Of a DNA stretch of 64,000 nt, positions 57,101 to 63,353 are shown in pieces; position 1 is the stretch's first letter; each line of letters starts with the position of its first letter. The DNA is from Micrococcales bacterium (GTDB taxonomy: Bacteria > Actinomycetota > Actinomycetes > Actinomycetales > Microbacteriaceae). The stretch spans positions 395,412-459,411 of the forward strand of contig JAFKIY010000002.1 in the NCBI GenBank assembly GCA_017306245.1, read 5' to 3'. Below the pieces are notes generated by a model that saw only the letters and a list, made by a program, of their open reading frames with translations, had not been told where the DNA came from and did not search any database. A program made the translations under genes and the position numbers.

Positions 57101-57399
57101 CCAATGCCGCGCAAATCGGTCCCCCCACTACGTCCGCAATTCCTTGGACAGCCAGCGGCATCTCCGGGTCTTACCAAAACTTCGAGAAGGCCATCGTGAT
57201 GTCATCGCCCGAGACGGGAACCCACGCGGTAATGGGCGGCTCGATCCGTACGCTCTGGGGTTCGCTTAATGGCTCTGGCGGCCCGCTCGGGTGGCCGTTA
57301 GCAGATCAGGAAACCGATTTGGAGGGCAGTCGACAGCAGTTCCAGCATGGAACAATTGTCGTGCCGAATTCTGGCGACCCCTACGCCGTCATGAATTGA
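54148..57399 (+). CDS. Secreted protein with lysozyme-like N-terminal region and about 15 LGFP repeats
   Basis: 1083 residues. A signal peptide (about 1-35, ending APASAVSG) is followed by a domain (about 40-265) with ISAKVILATLQKEQGLVTS, which resembles the Glu-bearing helix of lysozyme/SLT folds; a catalytic role is not shown. The rest is LGFP repeats alternating between two types, one with WG(A/S)xGGSGGPLGWPxGDQ and one with AYWxxGSNxxxLGxP, about 15 in all. LGFP repeats are thought to bind the cell wall. ATG 54148 has AAGGGGG six bases upstream. Codon use and composition differ from the rest of the window. Confidence 0.85.
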   Translation: MGRTRHRILALLAIAALSFTGLVSPFAVAPASAVSGSEFDPGMIISDELFYDGNAMTASQIQSFLDGKIGVCLSDRCLNVAVVPFVDRGSSYSTSTGALICSAIAGGSLRVSELIYRVQSACGISAKVILATLQKEQGLVTSRSPSDWALRAAMGMGCPDTAPCDDAFSGVANQIYSGTRQLKIYKAAAFGRQPGAQFVPYSPNSSCGGTTVNVRNYATAALYNYTPYQPNAAALANLSGVGDSCSSYGNRNFWRFYSDWFGSTIEIPCTVNPASKVAQFWQDQGGEAGVLGSPVTPGIVVGPGGVTVGYYTNGAVYCTPIVGPTPVLGEIATKYSALGAAGGSLGAPTNPRLPWSASGVVGYMQSFKQGLIMSSGTTGTFAVLNGPVRNEWGARGGSGGPLGWPVGDQAVLAGGIRQPFQNGQIVARFGQPTIVLSGAINAYWSSGSNAAKLGLPISAPIDLTAKGVTGLYQIFENGMVLSSATTGTYAVLNGAIRDAWGALSGTGGPLGWPSGDAVADNGGYRQAFQGGMVVVSENGTGASLSGSIAAYWSTGSNSVLLGYPLASARPWIAGGVDGVLQEFERGLVMSSATTGTFAVLNGLVRDAWGARGGSGGSLGWPTGDQEIVGGNLQQQFQNGTVKIPPTTGLSDAIAAYWLTGSNSTILGNSLAPAVPHTANGVSGWYQVFQYGMVLSTPTTGTYAVLNGTMRNIWGALGGSGGQLGWPTGDQERVAAGARQKFQFGAISAPTQSSAFALTGAIATYWLSGTNSDRLGVPISSGIPWTAGGVSGTYQTFSNGMVMSSTSTGTLSVMNGPVRNLWGANGGSGGPFGWPTSELNSISGGSQQQFQHGVIIVPNGGTAVSVIDPIAAYWSGGSNASLLGFPTAAAQSVTVDGTVVLSQEFARGIALSTSGSGTYAILNGPIRTRWASLGGLNGPLGWPTSAQEASAGIVRQSFNRGLLSIASGGTVVVLSGDYYAYWKTGSNAAQIGPPTTSAIPWTASGISGSYQNFEKAIVMSSPETGTHAVMGGSIRTLWGSLNGSGGPLGWPLADQETDLEGSRQQFQHGTIVVPNSGDPYAVMN
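55021..57390 (+). repeat. Tandem LGFP repeat region
   Basis: About seven full double units of around 108 codons plus partial ones. The repeats are visible at DNA level too: the stretch reading ATGTCATCGGCTACGACAGG near 55913 recurs with small changes in the neighbouring units (for example near 55585). This suggests growth by duplication and allows later recombination. Confidence 0.7.
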
Positions 57400-57458
57400 C
57401 AGCCACCTACAAATGGAAATCGGCTCCGAAAATTGAGCTGCTCGAGCGCGAGGATTCA

Positions 57459-58631
57459 ATGAGAAATGACACACCGGCTTTTTCTGAGCCGTTGCACGTG
57501 GGTCGGCCGAACTTAGCGAGCCCCGAAAAATTCATCGAACTCGTGAACGGTGCGCTGAGCCGGAAGTGGCTTTCAAACGATGGCCCCCTGGTGCGTGAGT
57601 TGGAAGCGCAAGTGGCCAACTACTTGGGGGTCAAACACTGTGTCGCGATCACGAATGGCACAATTGCACTGGAAATCGCGATCAAAGTCGCTGGGTTAAC
57701 CGGCGAGGTAATCGTCCCTTCGTGGACTTTCATCGCAACGGTACACGCCTTGCGATGGCTGGGCGTCACACCGGTCTTCGCGGACATCGACCCAGAGACT
57801 CACTGCCTGGACCCCGAATCGGTGCGGCGAAAGATTACCGACCGTACGACGGGGATCCTTGCCGTACACCTATGGGGACGTCCAGCGCCGGTCGCGGAAC
57901 TGGAGGCAGTCGCCCGCGAACGCAGCCTGACGTTGATATACGATGCCGCGCATGCCTTCGGAGTTTCGGCGGAGGACAAGATGATTGGCAACTTCGGTAA
58001 GGCCGAGATACTGAGCTTTCACGCGACAAAGTTTTTCAACGCGATCGAGGGTGGCGCAATTGTCACGAACGACGATGAATTCGCAACGCGTGCAAGGCTC
58101 ATGCGAAATTTCGGCTTCGTCGGTGAAGACCACGTGGTTATTGAAGGTACGAACGGCAAGATGTCCGAGATTTCTGCCGCAATGGGATTGGCAAACTTTG
58201 GCGGTCTCGCCGATCTCATTGACGTCAACCGAGCAAACTACGACGCGTACGTCAGGGGCGTCTCAGGACTTCCTGGGCTGCGCGTTCTGGAAATTGACGC
58301 ACGTCATCTCAGCAACTACCAATATGTTGTCTTGCTGGTCGAAGAAGACTGCCCTGCGACACGCGATGACATACTTGCCGAATTGCGGCGGAACAATGTC
58401 CTCGCCCGCCGCTATTTCTGGCCCGCCTGCCATCGAATGGAGCCTTACAAGTCTCTTGACCCAGAGGCAGGTGCCGACCTTCCTGAAACTGAGCGCATTT
58501 CTGACCAAGTCGTGGTTCTTCCAACTGGCACCGCCGTAAATGTTGATGAAATCGGCGTCATCGTCGACATCCTGCGCAACACTGTCGAAGCCAGCGTCAA
58601 CCATCGAACAGGCGGGACCGACGGGGCATGA
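57459..58631 (+). CDS. DegT/DnrJ/EryC1 sugar aminotransferase (dTDP-4-amino-4,6-dideoxyhexose type)
   Basis: 390 residues, PLP-dependent. NGTIALEIAIKVAG, DAAHAFGV and SFHATKFFNAIEGGAIV, whose Lys binds PLP, are the family motifs. Close relatives (WecE, VioA, FdtB, PerA) aminate dTDP- or GDP-4-keto-6-deoxyhexoses. Here RmlB supplies dTDP-4-keto-6-deoxyglucose. AGGA lies just before the ATG and the stop overlaps the next start (ATGA). Together with the next two genes it forms a complete amino-sugar module. Confidence 0.88.
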   Translation: MRNDTPAFSEPLHVGRPNLASPEKFIELVNGALSRKWLSNDGPLVRELEAQVANYLGVKHCVAITNGTIALEIAIKVAGLTGEVIVPSWTFIATVHALRWLGVTPVFADIDPETHCLDPESVRRKITDRTTGILAVHLWGRPAPVAELEAVARERSLTLIYDAAHAFGVSAEDKMIGNFGKAEILSFHATKFFNAIEGGAIVTNDDEFATRARLMRNFGFVGEDHVVIEGTNGKMSEISAAMGLANFGGLADLIDVNRANYDAYVRGVSGLPGLRVLEIDARHLSNYQYVVLLVEEDCPATRDDILAELRRNNVLARRYFWPACHRMEPYKSLDPEAGADLPETERISDQVVVLPTGTAVNVDEIGVIVDILRNTVEASVNHRTGGTDGA

Positions 58632-59743
58632 CGCTGCCCATAGTGCATGTAATCACGTCGCCGTCGTTTATCAATTTCGTCGCGTCAGTTTTTGAAGAGG
58701 TCGCCCTTGGTGGAAACGCTATCGCAGCAGTAAACGTTTCCGCTCGTGAACTTAGTGTGCCGAATACCGCAAGAGTGGAGAGTTTCACGAGCGCCGGACC
58801 GGACCTAGCTCGCCTTCAGGAGTTGATTTTGGAGAGTCGGGTTGCCATTTTCCACAACGTGTCACCCGGAATCGCCAAAGTACTGGCCCATGCCCCGCCG
58901 TCGGTGTTGCGCGTGTGGAGCGGCTGGGGTGGGGATTACTACGGATCCACTTTCGACAGCAATGCAAGGTTGCTGGGGCCGAGAACGCGGCGCCTAGTTA
59001 ATAGCACTGTGCGTCCCACATTCTGGGCGGGGCGCGCTGTACATGCTCTGCGGTATCAGCCCAAGTTGCAGGCTGCGGCGCGTTCCACCGACGTTTTCTC
59101 AGCACCAGTGCCGACAGATCTTCACGTTTTCCAGAATCGATTCGCCGGGTTCGGTGGGCGGTACAGTCAACTCAATTACGTCAGCGTTGAGGACTCCATT
59201 GCGAGCGGAGGGGATCGGGCGGTCGGGCCCGACATTCTCGTGGGCAATTCAGCGGCCCCCGCGAATAACCATGTCGAGGTGTTTGAGCTACTCGCCCGCA
59301 GTAATTTGACGGGGAGACGCGTGTTCGTTCCCCTTAGCTACGGAAACCCGTTTTATGCGGCGTTGGTTCGTCGTGCCGGGCACGAGTTGCTTGGCGATCG
59401 CTTTGTGCCTATAACCGAGTTTCTGCCTTTGAAGGAATACAACGAACTGCTAGCCCAATGTGGAATCGTAATGATGGGCTCCCAACGGCAAATGGCGCTC
59501 GGGAACATCCTGCGCGCGGTTTGGCAAGGGGCCCATGTCGCCCTTGACCCCCGCAATCCAATCTTCGAATACCTACGAGACCGAGGAGCAACTGTGATGC
59601 TCCTCGACGATATCGCCGCAAACGGCCTGCCGACGGAAGCAGTTTCCGCAGCTCGTGTGGAGATGAATCGCGCGTTTCTCGATGAATATTGGAGCCGCCG
59701 TGTGGCCATCCACAATGCCCGCGCGCTCATCGACCTAGTGTGA
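58628..59743 (+). CDS. WecF/GT56-like 4-acetamido-4,6-dideoxyhexose transferase
   Basis: 371 residues. The central WSGWGGDYYG, ILVGNSAAPANNH, PLSYGNP, FVPITEFLPLKEYNELLAQC and LDPRNPIFEYL follow the order of WecF (GT56), which moves Fuc4NAc from its dTDP donor onto a lipid-linked acceptor in enterobacterial common antigen. WecF is rarely reported outside Proteobacteria. The coupling to a sugar aminotransferase gene and an adjacent acetyltransferase supports the same reaction type here. The exact sugar (Fuc4NAc or Qui4NAc) is open. Confidence 0.8.
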   Translation: MTLPIVHVITSPSFINFVASVFEEVALGGNAIAAVNVSARELSVPNTARVESFTSAGPDLARLQELILESRVAIFHNVSPGIAKVLAHAPPSVLRVWSGWGGDYYGSTFDSNARLLGPRTRRLVNSTVRPTFWAGRAVHALRYQPKLQAAARSTDVFSAPVPTDLHVFQNRFAGFGGRYSQLNYVSVEDSIASGGDRAVGPDILVGNSAAPANNHVEVFELLARSNLTGRRVFVPLSYGNPFYAALVRRAGHELLGDRFVPITEFLPLKEYNELLAQCGIVMMGSQRQMALGNILRAVWQGAHVALDPRNPIFEYLRDRGATVMLLDDIAANGLPTEAVSAARVEMNRAFLDEYWSRRVAIHNARALIDLV

Positions 59744-59750
59744 CGTAAGT

Positions 59751-60284
59751 TCAGTTTCCACCGTCGCGGTGAACAGCCTCAAATGACCGCGCGCCGGCAA
59801 GGACGGCCTTGGCATTTCGCTCCCGATGCCGGCGGTTGCCAATGTAAACCCCCCACGGCTGGAGGTCCCGAGTTACTACGGAATTTGCCCCCACGACCGC
59901 TCCCTCGCCAACAGTTACGCCTGGCAATACAACCGCGTTCGCGCCAATAATGCAGAATCGACCGATAGAAATTGGAGCACGCAAGGCATTCCGGTATTCC
60001 GCAGGAACGGTGGAGTTGCCGAAGCCACCGTGAATGAAATCGTCGGTCCCGGTAAGTAACCGGGCACCCTGCGATACTGCGGCAAAGTCTCCAATGTCAA
60101 CGCGCGCCCCGCCGGTAATGGAAGCAAAGCACGCGATGTGGACATAGTCCCCGATGGAAATCGTGTCGCGCGCGACGATTAGCGTGAAGTCGTCAATGAG
60201 GACAGGCGCGCCGAATCTTATATTCTCCGCGCCGATGACCTTTGCGCTGTCGTATACGGTGACGCCGGCGGGGAAACCTTGCAT
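59751..60284 (-). CDS. Left-handed beta-helix acetyltransferase
   Basis: 177 residues of hexapeptide repeats (ISIGDYVHIACFASITGG, ISIGRFCIIGANAVVLPGV), of the kind that O- or N-acetylates sugars using acetyl-CoA as a trimer. It is convergent with the WecF-like gene, seven bases apart. It is the natural candidate to acetylate the 4-amino group made by the aminotransferase; in enterobacteria this step uses a GNAT protein (WecD), so the fold would differ. O-acetylation is the alternative. Confidence 0.83.
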   Translation of the reverse strand: MQGFPAGVTVYDSAKVIGAENIRFGAPVLIDDFTLIVARDTISIGDYVHIACFASITGGARVDIGDFAAVSQGARLLTGTDDFIHGGFGNSTVPAEYRNALRAPISIGRFCIIGANAVVLPGVTVGEGAVVGANSVVTRDLQPWGVYIGNRRHRERNAKAVLAGARSFEAVHRDGGN

Positions 60285-60588
60285 GGCTCAACATTAACGT
60301 CAAATCTGAAGCCGGGCATCAGGTGAGGGAACTCCCTCGAATTCCTGGAGTTCGAGTTCCGAGATGCGAGCTCTAATTACGGCAAATATCAGATGCCTCA
60401 CACACCAAGGAAAGCCGGCCAATCTACCGAGCCGTGGCCTACTTCCAAGGCCAAGTCGGCAATTGGCCCTTCGGCAGACCATGCACCTGGTGGCGGCGAC
60501 AGCTTGATTCCCCGATGCCAAACCCGCGCTTCCGCAGCCACCAGATCAGCGTGCCCGGGGGATCACCTTTGGCTAGCGTTGAATTGAG
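60285..60588. other. 304-bp stretch with no recognised gene
   Basis: The right end of the compositionally distinct stretch. Short open frames on both strands (for example 60300-60521 minus) match nothing I know. A near-palindrome CTCGAATTC-CTG-GAGTTCGAG (60338-60358, one mismatch) is present. It may hold remnants of a decayed gene, or the boundary of a transferred segment. Confidence 0.45.
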
Positions 60589-61569
60589 TTATTGGACCCG
60601 GCGGTCGATGCCATCTTCCACCATGAGTTGGGCGATTTCGACGACGCGCGTGCCTTCCGTCAGGGTCACAATTCCCCGGGGTTCGCCGGCGAGAACCGAG
60701 TCGCGGAACGCCTCATGTTCTGCAAGGAGCGGCTCCTTGCGCTCCAGAGCGAAGCGCGTCATGTCGCCTTCCGAGACGCCCCGGAAAGCTGCCGCCTGGT
60801 CCCACGCCACCTGGATGCGCCCATTCTGGAAGTGCGTGAGATCCGCGCTGAGCGTGTCCGCCACGAGAACGCCTTTCTCACCCGAAATGATGGTCACCCG
60901 TTCCTTGAACGGGGTGAGCCAGTTCACGACGTGCGAGGTGATCGCACCGCCGGAGAGCGTGCCCACCGCAACCACCATGTCCTCGTGCGGTCGACCGCTG
61001 CGCAGCGTGGTGCGCGCATTCACGGAAACGAAATCCTGCTGCGCGACCCACGCGGTCAGGTCGATATCGTGCGAGGCGAGATCCTTGATGACACCCACAT
61101 CGGCGATACGGCCGGGGAAAGGCCCCTGGCGCCGCGTTGCAATCTGGTAGATCTCCCCGATGAGGCCATCCTCGATGCGCTGCCGGGCGGCCTGAAGCGC
61201 TGGGTTGTAGCGTTCGATGTGGCCCACCCCGCCGATGAGCCCCTTCGCGGCGAAAAGGTCCCGCAGAACCGTCGCATCCGCGGTCGTGGAGGCGACGGGC
61301 TTCTCGATGAGAGCGTGTATGCCGGCCTCGGCGAGAAGCGTGCCCATCTCGAGGTGGAACGCAGTAGGGGTCGCGACCACGGCGTAGTCGAGACCGAGTG
61401 CGAGAAATTGTTTCAGATCGTGAATCACCGGGCTGTCGTGCACGAAGTCCGGAGTGCTGTCAGCCGGATCAAATGCGCCCACGAACTCGACGCCGTCGAG
61501 GCTGTCGAGCACTCGCGCATGGTTGCGGCCCATCATCCCCAGGCCCAGAACCCCGGCCCGCAACGCCAT
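60589..61569 (-). CDS. wbpB: Gfo/Idh/MocA oxidoreductase, WbpB-like
   Basis: 326 residues. GVLGLGMMGRNHARVL is the Rossmann loop, EKPVASTT holds the Lys of the EKP motif, and GHIERYNPAL is the substrate-binding region. WbpB oxidises UDP-GlcNAcA at C3 to the 3-keto sugar, for the WbpE aminotransferase. The ATG shares a base with the stop of that aminotransferase gene (TGATG), so the pair is coupled. The WbpB name rests on context with WbpE and WbpD. Confidence 0.85.
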   Translation of the reverse strand: MALRAGVLGLGMMGRNHARVLDSLDGVEFVGAFDPADSTPDFVHDSPVIHDLKQFLALGLDYAVVATPTAFHLEMGTLLAEAGIHALIEKPVASTTADATVLRDLFAAKGLIGGVGHIERYNPALQAARQRIEDGLIGEIYQIATRRQGPFPGRIADVGVIKDLASHDIDLTAWVAQQDFVSVNARTTLRSGRPHEDMVVAVGTLSGGAITSHVVNWLTPFKERVTIISGEKGVLVADTLSADLTHFQNGRIQVAWDQAAAFRGVSEGDMTRFALERKEPLLAEHEAFRDSVLAGEPRGIVTLTEGTRVVEIAQLMVEDGIDRRVQ

Positions 61570-62645
61570 CAGGCGCCAGCCTTCGCCACCGCGTTCACGG
61601 TCTCCACGATCGTCGCCAGTTCGTCGTCAGTGAGCGACGGGTACACCGGCAGCGACAGAACCTCTCCCGCGACTCGCTCCGTGACGGGGAGGTCAAGGTC
61701 GAGGCCGAAGGACGGGAGCCGGTGGATCGGCGTCGGATAGTACACTCCATTGCCGACTCCGCGCTTCGACAGTTCCTCCGCAAAGGCGTCGCGATCGTGG
61801 TCGACAATCCGCACCGTGTACTGGTGGTAAACGTGCACTGCGCCAGGCGCAGTCGGCGGGGTCACAACACCCGTGAGGTTCTCGTTGAGGAAGGCAGCAT
61901 TGGCTTGCCGTTTCGCCGTCCATCCGGCAAGTTTCGACAACTGGACGCGGCCGATTGCGGCATGGATGTCGGTCATCCGCATGTTGAAGCCGATGACCTC
62001 GTTCTCGTACCGGCGCTCCATCCCCTGGTTGCGCAGCATCCGCGCCTGGCGCTCCAGCTGCTCCAAACCCGTCGTGATCATCCCGCCTTCACCCGACATC
62101 ATGTTCTTGGTGGGGTAGAACGAAAAGGAGCCCGCAACGCCCCAGGCCCCGACCGGGATTCCGTCCACAGACGCCGCATGGGCCTGAGCGGCATCCTCGT
62201 AAATCTGCAGGTCGTGCCTGTCGGCGATCGCCTTCAACGCCACGAGATCGGAAGGATGCCCGTACAGGTGCACCGGCATGATCGCCCTGGTGCGCGGGGT
62301 GATGGCCGCCTCCACGGCGGCCGGATTGATCGAGAAGTAGTCGGTCTCGATGTCGACGAAAACCGGAGTCGCACCGGTGAGGCTCACCGCGTTCGCCGTA
62401 GCGGCGAAGCTGAACGAAGGCACGATAACCTCGTCGCCCGGGCCGACCCCGCCGGCGAGAAATGCCAGATGGAGCGCAGAGGTGCCCGAATTGAGGGCGA
62501 TGCAGCGGCGTCCGCCCACGATGGCCGCGAATTCGCTCTCGAAAGCGGCGACCTCCGGACCTTGCGCGAGCATCCCCGATCGAAGCACCCGATCGACGGC
62601 GGCACGCTCGTCTTCGCCGATCTCCGGACGGGCAGCAGGAATCAT
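61569..62645 (-). CDS. wbpE: DegT/DnrJ/EryC1 aminotransferase, WbpE-like
   Basis: 358 residues. PAARPEIGEDERAAVDRVL opens the protein; NSGTSALHLAFLA, EDAAQAHAA and SFYPTKNMMSGEGGMI (PLP-binding Lys) follow. WbpE aminates UDP-3-keto-GlcNAcA with glutamate to UDP-GlcNAc3NA. It lies between the WbpD-like gene (ATGA overlap) and the WbpB-like gene, the same trio that works in P. aeruginosa and Bordetella. Confidence 0.88.
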   Translation of the reverse strand: MIPAARPEIGEDERAAVDRVLRSGMLAQGPEVAAFESEFAAIVGGRRCIALNSGTSALHLAFLAGGVGPGDEVIVPSFSFAATANAVSLTGATPVFVDIETDYFSINPAAVEAAITPRTRAIMPVHLYGHPSDLVALKAIADRHDLQIYEDAAQAHAASVDGIPVGAWGVAGSFSFYPTKNMMSGEGGMITTGLEQLERQARMLRNQGMERRYENEVIGFNMRMTDIHAAIGRVQLSKLAGWTAKRQANAAFLNENLTGVVTPPTAPGAVHVYHQYTVRIVDHDRDAFAEELSKRGVGNGVYYPTPIHRLPSFGLDLDLPVTERVAGEVLSLPVYPSLTDDELATIVETVNAVAKAGA

Positions 62646-63253
62646 TGGTTCTCCACCTCAACTAGCGCATCGGGCGCCACTTCACGATACAGCGAGCCCG
62701 TCACCGGGCACTCCCACAACTCATCCGCCCTGCGCTGCAGCGGGTGGCCGGCGGTTCCAACCCAGCCAACGCGGCGCGCCGGACTGCCGACAACGAGCGC
62801 GAAGTCCGGAACATCCTTCACCACGACGGCGCCCGAACCCACAAGCGCCCACCTGCCGATCGTCACCGGCGCGATGCACGTCGCGCTCGCGCCGATCGAC
62901 GCGCCCTCATGGATGTCCACACCCACCGGTTCCCAGTCGTCGGCCGACTTCGGGGAGCCGTCCGCATTGATCGCGCGAGGGAAATGGTCGTTCGTCAAAA
63001 CGACAGCAGGGCCGATGAAGACACCGCGGGCAAGGCGGGCGGGCTCATAGACGAGCGCATAATTCTGAATTTTGCAGTTTTCGCCGACCTCGACGCCCGT
63101 CCCGACGTACGCGCCGCGCCCGATCACGCAATTCGCGCCGATGTTCGCGTTCTCCCTGACCTGCGCGTAGTGCCACACCTTGGAGCCTTCGGCGATGGTG
63201 GCGCTTGGTGCGACATCCGCGGTGTCGTGAACGAAGCCAGCATGCGCGGCCAT
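62642..63253 (-). CDS. wbpD: UDP-2-acetamido-3-amino-2,3-dideoxy-glucuronate N-acetyltransferase, WbpD-like
   Basis: 203 residues of left-handed beta-helix. GSKVWHYAQVRENANIG, NYALVYEPARLARGVFIGP and LTNDHFPRAIN are WbpD/WlbB signatures, with the catalytic Asn-His region in the last. It uses acetyl-CoA to acetylate the 3-amino group, giving UDP-2,3-diacetamido-2,3-dideoxyglucuronate. ATG 63253 follows GGGGAG by five bases. It is the first gene of the wbpD-wbpE-wbpB operon and is divergent from the flippase gene. Confidence 0.9.
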   Translation of the reverse strand: MAAHAGFVHDTADVAPSATIAEGSKVWHYAQVRENANIGANCVIGRGAYVGTGVEVGENCKIQNYALVYEPARLARGVFIGPAVVLTNDHFPRAINADGSPKSADDWEPVGVDIHEGASIGASATCIAPVTIGRWALVGSGAVVVKDVPDFALVVGSPARRVGWVGTAGHPLQRRADELWECPVTGSLYREVAPDALVEVENQ

Positions 63254-63318
63254 GGAGACTCCCCGGGGATTGGAATGCGAACAGTTCCCCATATTAGTCG
63301 TGCGGGTGCCCGGGCTTT

Positions 63319-63347
63319 CTGACACCGTGCCACGTGCGCCATACACT
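63319..63347 (+). promoter_or_regulatory. Promoter of the flippase gene (-35, -10, leaderless)
   Basis: CTGACA (63319-63324), a 17-bp spacer and TACACT (63342-63347), then six bases and GTG 63354. Of the start-codon-proximal promoters in this window, this is the only one with a clear -35 hexamer. Confidence 0.6.
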
Positions 63348-63353
63348 GGCACC

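Noticed and set aside
54148..57399. LGFP repeats as a CRISPR or phage tail-fibre array
   Set aside because: The repeats stay in one frame and encode LGFP motifs after a signal peptide; no phage genes are nearby.
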